Of a stretch of DNA of 64,000 bases, positions 1-10,344 are shown in pieces. Source of the DNA: Galdieria partita (taxonomy: Eukaryota; Rhodophyta; Bangiophyceae; Galdieriales; Galdieriaceae); contig BQMJ01000045.1 of NCBI GenBank assembly GCA_025991245.1, positions 144,054 through 208,053 of the forward strand, read 5' to 3'. The stretch's first letter is position 1; each line of letters opens with the position of its first letter. The notes under the pieces are model-generated. The model worked only from the letters and a program-made list of their open reading frames with translations, was not told the DNA's origin and ran no database searches. A program made the position numbers and the translations under genes.

Positions 1-175
1 AAACAGTGCTATCAGAAACCATTTACCAACTCTACAAGGAAAACACCAAATGATCCAAGTCGAAACGCCTCCCATGGTGGGGCATTGTGTCCCTCAGTCC
101 ATTGGAACAGCTAGAAATTATCCAATCAGCGCCTAAACATTGGCATCGATCTTTGGGTTGTTTCCCCATCGCAAC
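1..175. other. window edge, no gene assigned
   Basis: Short stretch downstream of the hydroxy-acid oxidase stop. On the minus strand a small open segment (about 113-20) preceded by an intron-like TTTCTAG could be the start or end of a gene running off the window, but I cannot anchor it to a start codon or family. Confidence 0.3.
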
Positions 176-1372
176 TTATAATTTGCATAACTTGCCGTTA
201 CAGTTACTAGAAGCATTCTTGCGATTTTTTGCAAATTTACGTTTGGAAATTAACTGCAACTTGCGAATGTCCTCTAAACTTGAACAACCGGAAAGTTTCA
301 TCCCGTCAATAAACTCACGTTTCAATATTCCCAAAACTTTCTTCACCCCTATGATACCGTTACAAGCAAGACCCCACAATATAGGTCGTCCGATACAGAC
401 TGCATCAGCTCCAAGAGCCAGCGCTTTTATAATGTCTTCACCAGAACGAAAACCGGAATCTATGAGGATGGGAAAATTTTCTTGTTTCAACTGTCTTCGA
501 ACTGCCTGAACAATGGTTGGAAGGCACTGCAAAGTTGGCACAGCGCTACCAAGCTGTCTTCCTCCGTGATTACTGATAATTATTCCTGAAAACCCATACT
601 TATGTGCTAGTAAGGCGTCTTCCACTGATTGAATACCCTTAAGAAATACAGGCAAACGAGTGTGTTGCTTTACGAAGCAGACATCATTCCAAGTAATATT
701 GGCGTCAAATATTTTATCAATGTAGTCATCAAAACCACCTGTGTCGCCTTCATTTGCAAAAGCATAAATTTTTTTGTCTTCATCGTCATAATTTTCATAG
801 TGGAGTCCATTGGGAAGCCTTTGAAAGCCATTTCGAGTATCGATCGGTCGATAGCCAAAAATCGGGGAATCGATCGTAATGACTAAAGCTTCGTAACCAA
901 CTTCTTCAGCTCGTTTCACCAAACGTAAAGTTATTTTCCTGTCTTTTAAAATATAACACTGAAACCAGTGTGACCCTTTAGCTGCCACTTGGCGCACTTG
1001 TTCCAGACGAACTGTTGCATGTTGCGAGATACCGAGTGTAATTCCTTCGTCAAGGCAGGCTAGAGCAGTTGCCTCTTCTCCTTGAGGGTGCACTAGTTTA
1101 TGTACTCCAAAAGGTGCCACTAGGAATGGAAACGACAGATGGGTCTTGCCTACTTTTAAGGAAGTTTTTGGCTCAGAACAAGACGAAAGAACTCTTGGAA
1201 TAATAAACAGGGTTTGAAATATTCTTGTGTTCGCTCTTACACATTGTTCGTCCCCAGCACCGCTAACAACATATTCATATATGTGTTTAGGAAGCTTCTT
1301 TTTGGCTTCCCTTTCAAAATCTTTCAAGACGAGACACTGCGATGTTGCATTCCTATTACTGTCTATAGTCAT
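176..1372 (-). CDS. (S)-2-hydroxy-acid oxidase (glycolate/lactate oxidase family), FMN-dependent
   Basis: Single-exon gene, 398 residues from the Met at 1372; an in-frame Met at 1411 would add 13 residues but lacks family resemblance. The protein is a TIM-barrel FMN flavoprotein oxidising glycolate or L-lactate to the 2-oxo acid with release of H2O2. Visible landmarks: N-terminal DFEREAKKKLPKHIYEY (the active-site Tyr position of spinach glycolate oxidase is kept), WFQCYILKDR (second active-site Tyr), VFLKGI (FMN Lys), ISNHGGRQL (catalytic His and Arg) and ADAVCIGRP (phosphate-binding). The C-terminus is Cys-Lys-Leu, which fits the PTS1 peroxisomal signal, so photorespiratory glycolate oxidation in peroxisomes is likely. 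Odd point: the Asp that normally follows RQL is Gly. Substrate (glycolate or lactate) cannot be settled by eye. Confidence 0.9.
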   Translation of the reverse strand: MTIDSNRNATSQCLVLKDFEREAKKKLPKHIYEYVVSGAGDEQCVRANTRIFQTLFIIPRVLSSCSEPKTSLKVGKTHLSFPFLVAPFGVHKLVHPQGEEATALACLDEGITLGISQHATVRLEQVRQVAAKGSHWFQCYILKDRKITLRLVKRAEEVGYEALVITIDSPIFGYRPIDTRNGFQRLPNGLHYENYDDEDKKIYAFANEGDTGGFDDYIDKIFDANITWNDVCFVKQHTRLPVFLKGIQSVEDALLAHKYGFSGIIISNHGGRQLGSAVPTLQCLPTIVQAVRRQLKQENFPILIDSGFRSGEDIIKALALGADAVCIGRPILWGLACNGIIGVKKVLGILKREFIDGMKLSGCSSLEDIRKLQLISKRKFAKNRKNASSNCNGKLCKL

Positions 1373-1604
1373 TATCCAGCAATGTCGACTACTCAAACAA
1401 GGAATTATCAACTGAAATCTGAAATTCTTGATGATATATGGCTTTCAGTTGAACAACTCCCCAAACACCAAATATTAGGAAATGCAATCGCTCGTATGGA
1501 TATTATCGTTGACAAACTGATTTAAAAGAAAGCTTCTCAACTGCTCACAGTATCTAAGAAGCAGATAAATTCATCATGAATGAGCAATTGGTTTGTGCGT
1601 TAAA

Positions 1605-2629
1605 ATGGAAATTGTATTGGAAACTGGATTTCAGGTATATCATCGCTTGAAGCGCAAACATTTTCCTCAACTTCCTTTTCAAACTTCAGTAAGCCTGATT
1701 CAATGTTTTCTTTTGTTTTAGAAATGAAGTTTAAAGTTGTTCTGTCCCATTGGCGTTCTGGGGCCAGGTGACCTTGTAGAGATCACTGGACTGTCCAAGT
1801 GTGGCAAAACACAGTTTCTTTACCAATGTACAGCGAATTATATTCTATACCAGTTAGAAAGTGAATCGTACAGCAGAGAGCTTCAATTGGTTTGGATTGA
1901 CTTGGACTGGAGTTTCGATACTTCAAGAATACGAGTGCTTCTACAGTCAAGCGGCAGGTATGCAATATTGTCATGTTAACATCACTTATTACGAAGTAAG
2001 CTACAAATTTCTAGCACTACTAGATTCGATGAATCTCAACTTTCTGAAACACTTGACAAACTGCAAATATGTCATCCACAAGACGACTGGCAACTTCTCT
2101 TGTGTCTTAGTGACCTTCAAGAACAAATAGAAATAAGTGGTAAATGTAAGCCATTCTTTGTTCCTTGACAAGTTTTAATTAGACTGAAAGTTTTGCAGTC
2201 TACGTAATATTCATAGATGGAATTGGAGGTTGGCAACAATGGAATTCGTTTACCAGCCAAGTGGCTGTCTTGCAGGCTTGTTTTATGAAACTCAACAGAC
2301 TGCTGGTGAATTTCCCAGTTACATGTCTTGCATCAGTGAAACTGCAGATGCCGTTGCCTTTTCGTTTGAAAGCTACATCAGGCAACAGTGAAAGTCCTCC
2401 TGAATACTTACCACAACCTTGGAAACAAATGGTGTCACAAAAACTAGTAACATTTCGTCACAAGGAAGAGAAAGAAAGTAAGGCTAGTGATGTGGACACT
2501 TTCTTCATCGATCATTTTACAAAAACGGACAATGCAGAAAGAACTAATCTTTTGAAAGGATGGAAGTTGAATAAACAATGGAAAATGAAAGTAACTAGTC
2601 AGCGGGTGCTTTGGGAGACTCTGTCGTAA
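1605..2629 (+). CDS. XRCC2: XRCC2-like RAD51 paralogue
   Basis: Four exons (1605-1688, 1737-1957, 2024-2139, 2199-2629) join in phase to 283 residues, close to the roughly 280 of animal XRCC2. Introns are 48, 66 and 59 bp. Exon 2 carries the Walker A loop ITGLSKCGKTQFLY and the WIDLDWSFDTSRI segment equivalent to the FIDTDYHFDMLR of XRCC2; exon 4 opens with the Walker B strand VIFIDGIGGW and contains EYLPQPWKQMV, like the conserved Pro-Trp stretch near the XRCC2 C-terminus. RAD51 paralogues act in homologous recombination by helping RAD51 filaments form. The gene is divergent from the hydroxy-acid oxidase, about 230 bp between starts. The assignment to XRCC2 rather than another paralogue is inferred from order and length; the first exon is the least certain part. 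Confidence 0.72.
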
Positions 2630-2844
2630 ATGAAGAACTTTTTCGTATCATTCCAATAAAAACAAACGAATACATAAGCTATTAAGAACATATATGCCTT
2701 CATGAATATAAAATTTTGGAAGTAGGTTACGAAAGACGAATGCAGATAACGAAAAGATATCACTATTGTGGTTAGACCCGTCTTCTTCTTGCTCTATACA
2801 TTTGTAACTGAAACCAATGTTTAGTTGGTCACTCCTTGAAATAA

Positions 2845-3553
2845 ATGTTATCAATACAAGTTGCGCCCATAACAAGTGTTCGAGTTACTTCTTCAATGAA
2901 ATTTGAGTATATTCTACAGAATATCAGGAGTTACGAACAAAATGCAGCCTTTGTAAGCTCATTGGCAAATGGAGAAAGTCATACTGCAATGCGACATTTA
3001 CAAGTGAGTATTTCCCGAAAATATGTAAAAAGCATCTGAACCGAAAGTTACTAAAGGACAAACTCCAGTGTCTGTTGGGGATCTTCTTGGCGGGACCTTC
3101 GAAACTCCTTTTCCAGAGTCTGAAAGCGTGTGCTACAAGCAAGATAGAACACAGAATACCATACTCTCACAAAAAATGCCGTGAACAAGAATCAAAGTGA
3201 GTATAATATCAAGCGTAAAGCAAGTGTGTGAACGATCCCTCCATCAATAACTGCTCCTACGTGAATCTATAACCAGAACCGTTCCAACATGTCCATTCCC
3301 AAAATTCAAAAGAGCATTCAAATATCCTTCCAATATCTTCTTCGTTGATATAAGCGCCACAAACAGAGATAAGGTTTATTCATCTTATGCGCCATTAGTG
3401 GCTACAACTCCAAATAGCCATGCTAACAAGAAAACAACTCCAGCATTTTCAAGTATTCGCACAATGCGTAATAAGAATCTTGCCACTATCATCGAACAGA
3501 GTTTCATCAGACAAATAAACCAACCACAAGAACAACCACGAAATAAGCAATAG
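2845..3553 (+). CDS. unknown small three-exon gene
   Basis: Three exons (2845-3003, 3048-3196, 3277-3553) with GTGAGT donors and AG acceptors give an uninterrupted 194-residue frame; phases fit. The second acceptor could equally be 3056, removing three residues. The product is basic, rich in Ser, Thr, Asn and Lys, ends in NQPQEQPRNKQ, and shows no membrane segment or motif I recognise; it looks largely disordered. It is convergent with the SR protein gene, only about 30 bp between the two stops. Conserved-looking pieces are FPKFKRAFKYPSNIFFVD and FSSIRTMRNKNLATIIEQSF. The gene call rests on splice consistency, not on homology. Confidence 0.42.
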
Positions 3554-3583
3554 TGTCTCAAGGTATCCAAACAAGTCAGTGAG

Positions 3584-4422
3584 TTACCTTGAAACTTCAG
3601 CTAGTACTCCTCCTCTTCTATTTATGAATTAGACATTCTAAAGACAGTAACTGCATACTTACCTCTAGGTGACTCATTTGCAGAATTTTCACCTCTCCTC
3701 TTCTCAACACTTTCAATACTCCTCGAGCGAGACCTGCGACGATCTTCGTAACTGCCTTCGTCACGATTATTGTTCTCCACGCTGGGAGAATGGGCTCTAT
3801 TCCTGTGGTCTTCCTTTCTTATTGGACTTCTACTCCTGCTCAAGCTTCGAGAATAGTCATCTCTCCTCCTTGGACTGTCTACAGAAGAACGTCTATATCT
3901 TCGTCGGGGAGGAGATCTGCTTCTGGAACGATGGCTTCGTCTTGGAGGGGGTGACCTCGAATGAGAGGGTGATCGGCTACTATGCCTATATGGACTATGG
4001 TGAGGACTTCTTTTCCTTCTTGAAGGAAGTCCAGAAGGCGAAGGTGTTCTTGGACGAGGGGCAGTACAGTCCTTTTGGGTATGTCCCTTTTCGCCGCAGC
4101 GGTAGCAACGATTACTCCAGTCTCCATTTGGACATTCCCTTGCAAAGTGACCCAACAAGCCACAGTTATAGCACTTTGGCTGTCTTGGGGGAGCTCTTTC
4201 GTTTTTAGCGAACTCAACCCTTATACGTTCTCCTTCCAATCTTTTTCCGTCCAAATAATACCGTGCATCTTCGGCATCTCTTTCATCACCCATCTCAACA
4301 AATGCATAATCAGACAACAACCTAACGTCTCTGACTCTACCATACTTTGAAAACAGGTCTTCCAAGTCTCTCCTAGTGGCATGTCTCGAAACATTTCCAA
4401 CGTACAACTTTCTGGTCGGCAT
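3584..4422 (-). CDS. SR splicing factor, RRM + two CCHC zinc knuckles + RS domain
   Basis: The protein starts [10 protein letters not shown] at 4422 (an upstream Met at 4494 would run into the neighbouring gene). Order: one RRM (residues about 4-75, with RNP2 KLYVGN and RNP1-like DYAFVEM), two CCHC knuckles ([14 protein letters not shown] and [14 protein letters not shown]), then an Arg/Ser-rich tail of about 130 residues. This is the RS2Z type known from plants (RSZ32/33-like), which binds pre-mRNA and recruits spliceosome parts in the nucleus. The main exon runs to 3663, where a perfect GTAAGT donor sits; a 62-bp intron (3601-3662) followed by a 17-base last exon ending in TAA at 3584 fits the phase, giving 258 residues. 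Reading through the donor gives an alternative tail ending at 3622. Such genes are often self-regulated by splicing. Confidence 0.88.
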
Positions 4423-4437
4423 GGCGCTTAAACGGCG

Positions 4438-5128
4438 TTGCCCAATTTTCTCGCGACGAAAATTGGGATGCGGTTGAACACCATTGCGTTCCAATGCACA
4501 AGTGTAATTGGAAGCAAGAGAGTCAACTTGACGACACTACTTAACCAAGTGAGAAGATGTAGAACCAATTTAGAGTCTTCTAAAGATATGAATGGGATGG
4601 AGGAAACGATGGAACCACAGATGTCACAGTTTGGGTCCAAAAGGAGACGTTTCTTCGAGAGGAATCGTGTGCAGAGGCTCCGACAGCAAAGTCAAGTTGC
4701 TACAGCTACTTGGATGAGAACAGTACTAGCAAAGGGAACGGACTTTGAGGTATCTAAAATTTCTTCTTTGTCAAACTAGTTTATCGTCTTGTTGTAGATA
4801 TTAGATTCTAAGGTTTATTTTCGTGAAGAGGACGTTGACTGGAGTTTGTTGCATCAGTGTGAGAAAATTCGGCAGTTTAATCCAATTGGCATGGCGACTT
4901 TTTATAATATATGCGTCAAACGAGGCAACTATAATCATTTAAAGAAAGCAGCTGCTTGGAAGTTTGGGGTAACTTTTTTTTTCTCTACCTTGGACAACGT
5001 GGTTCACCAAGAGTTTTTAATTTATACAGGAATTGAAAGGGGAATGGAAACCTCTTGAACGCCGAGTAGCCTTTTGGAAAGGTGTTGAAATATCTGTAAC
5101 ACGGATAAAAGAGGAACGTAACGAGTGA
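4438..5128 (+). CDS. unknown conserved-looking three-exon gene
   Basis: Exons 4438-4749, 4798-4968 and 5030-5128 (introns 48 and 61 bp, both GT-AG) give 193 residues in phase. Its start lies 15 bp from the divergent start of the SR protein gene, so both must share one promoter region. The N-terminal 45 residues are basic and free of acidic residues up to the NLESS segment, compatible with an organelle-targeting peptide; the middle holds [18 protein letters not shown], a strongly basic helix; the C-terminal part has the Trp-rich pattern [27 protein letters not shown] do not recognise a family. Mitochondrial or plastid location is only a guess. Confidence 0.6.
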
Positions 5129-5520
5129 CAATAGCACACCTTGTGACCAGTAACAAGTCGCATCAGCTTCTGTACAAGTTGAATATACAATCGAAGTGAT
5201 AGAGAAGATGCACACTTTTAATTTTGGTAGCATTCGCAGGAACAGGTTGCTGCTTCTGTAAACTCATTTCATACACGTAACGTGCCAAAGTTGGTCTTCT
5301 TATGTGAACTCCTGAGTAGGACATAATATGCAGTTCAATGTAACATTCAGGATTATGTTAATCCAGTTACAGCTGCAGACACTCCACCCGCAAAATGAAG
5401 CAGCCGTTCATTACCCAACTCTATCCACCTTGTGGTGGACTGGAGAATTCTAAGCCATACAGTTTGGTATCGATAACCACAAGTGAACGAACCAGAATCG
5501 ATTAAAGCTTTTTACTTTCG
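5129..5520 (-). other. possible small minus-strand gene, unresolved
   Basis: Two open segments look protein-like. One (about 5505-5360) contains VWLRILQSTTRWIELGNERL; the next (about 5322-5215) contains RRPTLARYVYEMSLQKQQP, and an intron-type TTCAG precedes it. A GTGGAG donor near 5385 would join them in phase. I could not find a convincing start codon or last exon, and a possible downstream exon would overlap the neighbouring gene on the other strand. No family recognised. Confidence 0.28.
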
Positions 5521-5646
5521 TCAATATTGAAAACTTGTTCTTTTCACTTGTGTTTCACGCGGGCATGATAATCGTCGCCGTGGCCTTTGGCGATTGATTT
5601 GAAAGCTTGTATTTACTATTGCGTTCCGATTACTTCTACTGAACGA

Positions 5647-6888
5647 ATGGATAAGCAAAAAGGTAACCTGAGTAATAATGACACTGCTGATGATATTGGA
5701 GAGAGCAAATCTATAGAAAGCCCTGAAGTAGTAACCAAATATAAAACAGCCGCGGATGCTGTAAACAAAGCTTTTTTGCAAGTGAAGGAGGCTACTAAGC
5801 CAAATGCTTCTGTCTTGGAGTTGTGTAAACTGGGCGACAGTCAAATCTTGCAGTACACTTCCAGAGTGTTTAACAAGGCAAAGACTGCAACGGGTGAGAA
5901 GGTTGATAAGGGACTTGCTTTTCCTACTTGTGTTTGTGTGAATCACTGTGTAGCACATTTTTCCCCTCTGTCCGACGAAGACACTGAACCGTTGAAAGAA
6001 GGTGATCTGGTAACTATCCATATGGGTGCACATGTTGATGGATACTGTGCAGTTCTTTGCAATACTTTGTTTGTTGCGGGCGATGGAGTTTCTGTTTCTC
6101 AGGCGATGACGGGAAGAAAAGCTGACGTGGTTGTTGCAGTATACACTGCAGCGGAAGCAGCTTTACGCATGTTAAGACCTGGAAGGACCAACGCTGAAGT
6201 TTCAGATATCTTCTCAAGGATTGCTGAAGCGTATGACTGCCGAATTGTAGAAGGCTGTCTAAGCCATCAAATGAAACGATATGTTATTGATGGGAACAAA
6301 GTTGTGCTAGCCAAACCTACGTTTGATCAAAAGGTGGATGTATATGAATTTCAAGAAAATGAAGTGTACGCAATAGACATTGCTATGAGCACTGGAGAAG
6401 GAAAAACTAGAGAAGAAGGCACACGTTGTACTATTTTTAAACGTCGTGTGGATGTAGAGTACAATCTAAAAATGAAGACTTCACGTGGAGTGTTTAATGA
6501 AGTCAATTCGAAATATCCTACGTTGCCTTTTTGTCTGCGCTTGCTTTCCGATGAGAAGAAAGCAAAACTTGGTATCACGGAGCTTTTGAGTCATAATCTT
6601 GTTGTTTCATATCCTGTTTTGTATGAAAGAGAAGGTTCCTTTGTGGCTCGAGCAAAGTTCACCGCCCTTATTCTACCATCTCAAGCTCTTCGTATAACTG
6701 AATTTTCGATGCCTGCTTGTCAAAGCGAAAAGACATTGACAGACGAGACTGTAAAGATGGTTTTGAATACTTCTGTATCAAAGAAAGCTCAGAAGAAGAA
6801 GAAAAAGCCAGAACAATCGCAATCAGACTCACAACAAGTTGTTAATGAGCAGCCAGTGCCAATGGAAACCGATAAAGAGAGGGCCTAA
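5647..6888 (+). CDS. PA2G4: Ebp1 / PA2G4 homologue (proliferation-associated protein 2G4)
   Basis: Single exon, 413 residues from ATG 5647. The fold is that of type 2 methionine aminopeptidase, but Ebp1 proteins lack the metal ligands and act as ribosome-associated and nucleolar growth regulators. Landmarks: VVTKYKTAADAVNKAFLQV at the N-terminus, FPTCVCVNHCVAHFSP, LKEGDLVTIHMGAHVDGYCA (the aminopeptidase has DxxxxHxDG metal ligands here and they are altered), EGCLSHQMKRYVIDGNK, EVYAIDIAMSTGEGKTRE. The C-terminus is the Lys-rich stretch KKAQKKKKKPEQ followed by an acidic/Gln tail, as in human and plant Ebp1 (about 394-400 residues). In plants Ebp1 controls cell growth and rRNA processing. Confidence 0.92.
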   Translation: MDKQKGNLSNNDTADDIGESKSIESPEVVTKYKTAADAVNKAFLQVKEATKPNASVLELCKLGDSQILQYTSRVFNKAKTATGEKVDKGLAFPTCVCVNHCVAHFSPLSDEDTEPLKEGDLVTIHMGAHVDGYCAVLCNTLFVAGDGVSVSQAMTGRKADVVVAVYTAAEAALRMLRPGRTNAEVSDIFSRIAEAYDCRIVEGCLSHQMKRYVIDGNKVVLAKPTFDQKVDVYEFQENEVYAIDIAMSTGEGKTREEGTRCTIFKRRVDVEYNLKMKTSRGVFNEVNSKYPTLPFCLRLLSDEKKAKLGITELLSHNLVVSYPVLYEREGSFVARAKFTALILPSQALRITEFSMPACQSEKTLTDETVKMVLNTSVSKKAQKKKKKPEQSQSDSQQVVNEQPVPMETDKERA

Positions 6889-6899
6889 TTGGAAAGCCA

Positions 6900-7019
6900 A
6901 AGGGTGATGGACTTGAATAAATTTTCTCTAGGAAACATATATATATATGTATATGTATATATGTTACTTTATGGATCTAATCCAACTATTATAACTATGA
7001 AAGATTGCATATTCGTATT
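6900..7019. repeat. short TA/TG alternating tract in intergenic DNA
   Basis: Between the convergent Ebp1 and ribokinase genes lies an alternating purine-pyrimidine run of about 25 bases (around 6938-6962, ATATATATATGTATATGTAT). It is in the shared 3' flank and may be involved in 3' end formation, but this is not shown. Confidence 0.4.
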
Positions 7020-8089
7020 TCATTCATTGATGTGGTTCAGCATTTTTATCCTTGCAATTTGATTGTCTGTCAACAGATACTCAACTTGTTCCCTACTTGG
7101 ATAGGACTCTTGAGTGCCTTGTCTTGTCACCGATATTCCAGCCGCAATGTTGGCAAACCGAGCTGCCTCCAAAAGATTGCCATATTCTATTAATCCAACA
7201 GCAAGTGCCCCACAAAAACAGTCACCAGCTCCAGTAGTATCTACGGCATGAGGTGTCGATATATAAGGCTCTATAAGAAATGCCTCGAAATGTTTGCTTT
7301 CTATCTGTGGACAAACAATGCAACCACGTTTGCCTAACGTAATGACTAACGCCAAGTTCTGAAACTTTCTCTGGAGTCTATCCACAACATGAAGCATTGC
7401 ACCGATTTCACTTTCGTCGTTCGAATAGCATTTACTATCAGGAATATGTAAATCTAGCAGACTTTCCAATTCTAACTTGTTGGGTACCAGAATATCGATT
7501 CCACTGAGTATTTTATCATCCAACAACTGAAATGGTGCAGGATTCAAAATAACTTTAACATTTTCTCGTTTTGCAATCTCAACTTGAAACTGTATAAGAA
7601 AATTTTTAAACCATACTTGAATAACTTACTAGTTTTCCTAACCGTGTCTAAAGGAATTTCTAGTTGTAACAAACAAATCGAACAAGACAAGATTGCGAAC
7701 CTATGTCGTAACACATCTTCCGAAGAAAATCGAACATTGGCTCCAGATACAACAGTTATAATATTCTCTCCAGTTTCATCTTCAACAACTATCAAGGCCA
7801 GCCCAGTAGGCTCGAGTTCCGCTTTGGTGACCATACTTGTATTTACGGAGTAATCTGCCAACCTCTCCATAGCTTGACGACCATAATCATCATTGCCGAT
7901 TTTAGCCAACAAGTTAGTTTGAATACCAAGTATTCTACAAGCAACAGCTTGATTGGCTCCCTTTCCACCAAAGCGAATCGCAAACGAACTTGCAAGTATG
8001 GTTTCTCCTCTTGCTGGGATTCTCGAAGCAGTTGCAACAAGGTCGACGTTAAGGCTACCAACAACACATATCGTTTTTTCAGGTTCCAT
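7020..8089 (-). CDS. rbsK: ribokinase (PfkB family)
   Basis: Two exons (8089-7630 and 7582-7020) around a 47-bp intron give 340 residues. The enzyme phosphorylates D-ribose with ATP to ribose 5-phosphate, feeding the pentose phosphate and nucleotide pathways.  Visible: start ICVVGSLNVDLV, the PfkB signature 1 region RFGGKGANQAVAC, NPAPF substrate loop after the intron, VPNKLELE, and the signature 2 ATP/anion-hole segment DTTGAGDCFCGALAVGL with the catalytic Asp. Length is slightly above the bacterial 309, mostly from loops. The acceptor is TTTCAAG, seven bases beyond a more obvious TACAG, chosen because only it keeps the frame. Cytosolic; no targeting signal seen. Confidence 0.93.
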
Positions 8090-8158
8090 GATTCAATAAG
8101 AAAGAAAACCGCGTGTAGAGAGTTGTAACTTTTGAAACAATTCACCTCGAGAGTAGCA

Positions 8159-8620
8159 TTAAATAACTCTTAGCATTAAACAGCTTGAGATCAATTCAGG
8201 GTTTGAAGTTTCCCTTGGTCTTTGATGCCAAATGAATGTTTCTTGAAACATTCTAATAATTTGTGGAATAATTTTGATTCGATAGATCGGTTTTGAATCG
8301 AAGATCATATCCATAGGAACGTTTATCACTGACTTTTGGAGCATGCTCTCAGATGGATCCTACAAATATCAAATAGCGAACTTTCATTTTATCTTTGCTA
8401 ATTGTTCAGATTTCGCCGCTCAAATCTCGTTTACAATGTTTCTGAGTTAACTTTCCACGTCGTTGCTATCTGATACACAGTTGCTGAGAAATATCCGGAG
8501 GAAGCGGAATACTTTAATACTCACTCTGAATTCACAGTGTAGTAGTATCATTGAGCAATTGAGCTGTTACTTTCATATATATACCAACAGTATGGAGACA
8601 TTCGTAGTCTATATGAGTGT
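8159..8620 (-). other. possible small spliced minus-strand gene in a 1-kb gap
   Basis: The only coding-like signals between the ribokinase start and the phosphoesterase end. A segment 8358-8159, preceded by an intron-like ATATTTGTAG, reads DPSESMLQKSVINVPMDMIF and on to a stop; a second one near 8506-8430 contains SGYFSATVYQIATTWKV. Joining donors are weak and no start is clear. No family recognised. The rest of 8620-9155 is AT-rich and I see nothing in it. Confidence 0.25.
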
Positions 8621-9155
8621 ATGATTTAATCTCCTTTGGGTGTCCACAAAGTGACATATAGGTTCTATTCTGAGATTTGTCCATCCCTAATTTCTTTCAT
8701 CTTAAAAAAGGCTGAAAACGTAGAATTTCTCTATTCCACTATTTCAGGAGCATTGCTTGTTCTTTCTTCTTCTCTATTAGATTCGTAACTATTGTCATTC
8801 AGGAGATAATCACCTTTTTTTATAAAGAAAGGAGGCTTTATGCTAGCCCTTTCCTGCAAATAATTATTAGATTAAAACAATCTGATTTTTTTCGACAGGA
8901 GTGAATAATAGCGTTGTCTGGGTGACAACATGATCGTTGTTCAATTGAAATTATCTTTTCTATTGACCAAAGTGTAGTGTATACAACGAGAAATCTTCTT
9001 ATTTACGTATTGCAAAGTCTGAAATTTCTTTTGTAGTCTTGATAATTCCTGACAAGATCCTCTGCAGACATATTATAGCGATATGAATAACAAGCAATTT
9101 AATGCAATCAAGAAAAAACAACATCACACAAAGAGAACCATCTAAAGTATGTCAC

Positions 9156-10344
9156 TTAACTGATAAAGAAACTATCAAAAGTTTTGATTTGCATTTCATC
9201 CGTTGTATATCCCAAATAAGGCAAATTCCAAGCCTTAAGAATAGTTTTCAAAGTAAAGAGATGATTACTCTTTTCGGAATAAACGACATGATTATTTGGC
9301 TTTTTACTCCACAAGGCGATGAGAGGAACTGGGCCTCCTCCATAGATACCTCCAGCAGGCAATAGTTTGGTTCCTGCTGGCAAATCTGGCGAGTCTGGTC
9401 CTGCAGTAACAAATTGCCAACCGTCGGTAGACTTATTGAAGTCAACTTCAGACTGATCCCATGTTATGAAGATGACAGAATTTGAGTTTTTCCATATATC
9501 CGAGGATGTTATATTCGTGACTGCATCTTGAATAAATTTATCTCCGTTTGTCCACATAAAATGATAATCATTGAAAGGGCAATACTCATCATTTGGTCCT
9601 CCTTCTTGTGGTGAAGCATCATACTCCACATGTAACGAGTACTGACCATGCATATCATGACAAACATCGGGTGTTATAAAACTAAAGTTGGGCAGATTAT
9701 TGTTTTTTAAATCATCCAAAATGTGCAAGTATGGTACAATATTCTTGACTCTTGTAGCATTACTAGTTATCTGCGGATACAATGCAAAAGGCACATGTCT
9801 TTTGACGTAAACGGCAATGTCTGAATTATTGGGATAGTAATGCCCTAAGAAACCAACGTATGGAATAGATTGAGCGTAGTTCTTCCAAGTCATCACCCTT
9901 TCTTCAAGTAGATCTGCTATATTTGTATGGGGAAACTCCTAAATGTATAGAGCTGGAGTTTTTCAACTTGAAAAATTGAAAGATTCTATTTACCTGCGCA
10001 GGGTTATCAGAAAAGGACCAAAACTGGAATCCTGCTGTAATTGCTATGTAGTTTGGTAGACTTGGATTGGTGTATCCATGGTAATGATCCGCATACATCT
10101 CTTTGTTGATCAACTTGTTGATAAATGGCATATCCTTGTTTCCTGTGATATTCGGCCTTCCAGTATTTTCCATCATGATAATGACGACATGATCAAAGAA
10201 TGGCAAAGAGGATGAGTTTGATGGAGAAATACTAGTAGCTTTCGATATTAATGGTATTGAATAGATAGTTGTGAAATGAGAGCAAAACAACAGAGAGACA
10301 AAGCATGAAAAAGTGATTCGAGAGGAAGAATGTTTTTCATACAT
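9156..10344 (-). CDS. secreted phosphoesterase, acid-phosphatase/phospholipase-C-like (PF04185 type)
   Basis: Two exons (10344-9994, 9938-9156; intron 55 bp) give 377 residues. Residues about 10-30 form a hydrophobic signal peptide (FSCFVSLLFCSHFTTIYS). The alkaline-phosphatase-superfamily core follows: HVVIIMMENTGRPNITG (metal and nucleophile region), GYTNPSLPNYIAITAG, FITPDVCHDMHG, VIFITWDQSE and KSNHLFTLKTIL. The pattern matches the secreted acid phosphatases of fungi and some bacteria that release phosphate from organic esters outside the cell. Several N-glycosylation sequons (NIT, NSS, NAT, NKS) agree with secretion. A decayed copy lies at 11.7-12.6 kb, so the locus was duplicated in tandem. 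Exact substrate unknown; horizontal origin is possible but not testable here. Confidence 0.85.

Noticed and set aside
1382-1525. plus-strand open frame with ATG between the oxidase and XRCC2-like gene
   Set aside because: Overlaps the oxidase 5' end, lacks protein-like pattern and has no splice link in phase to the XRCC2 exons.
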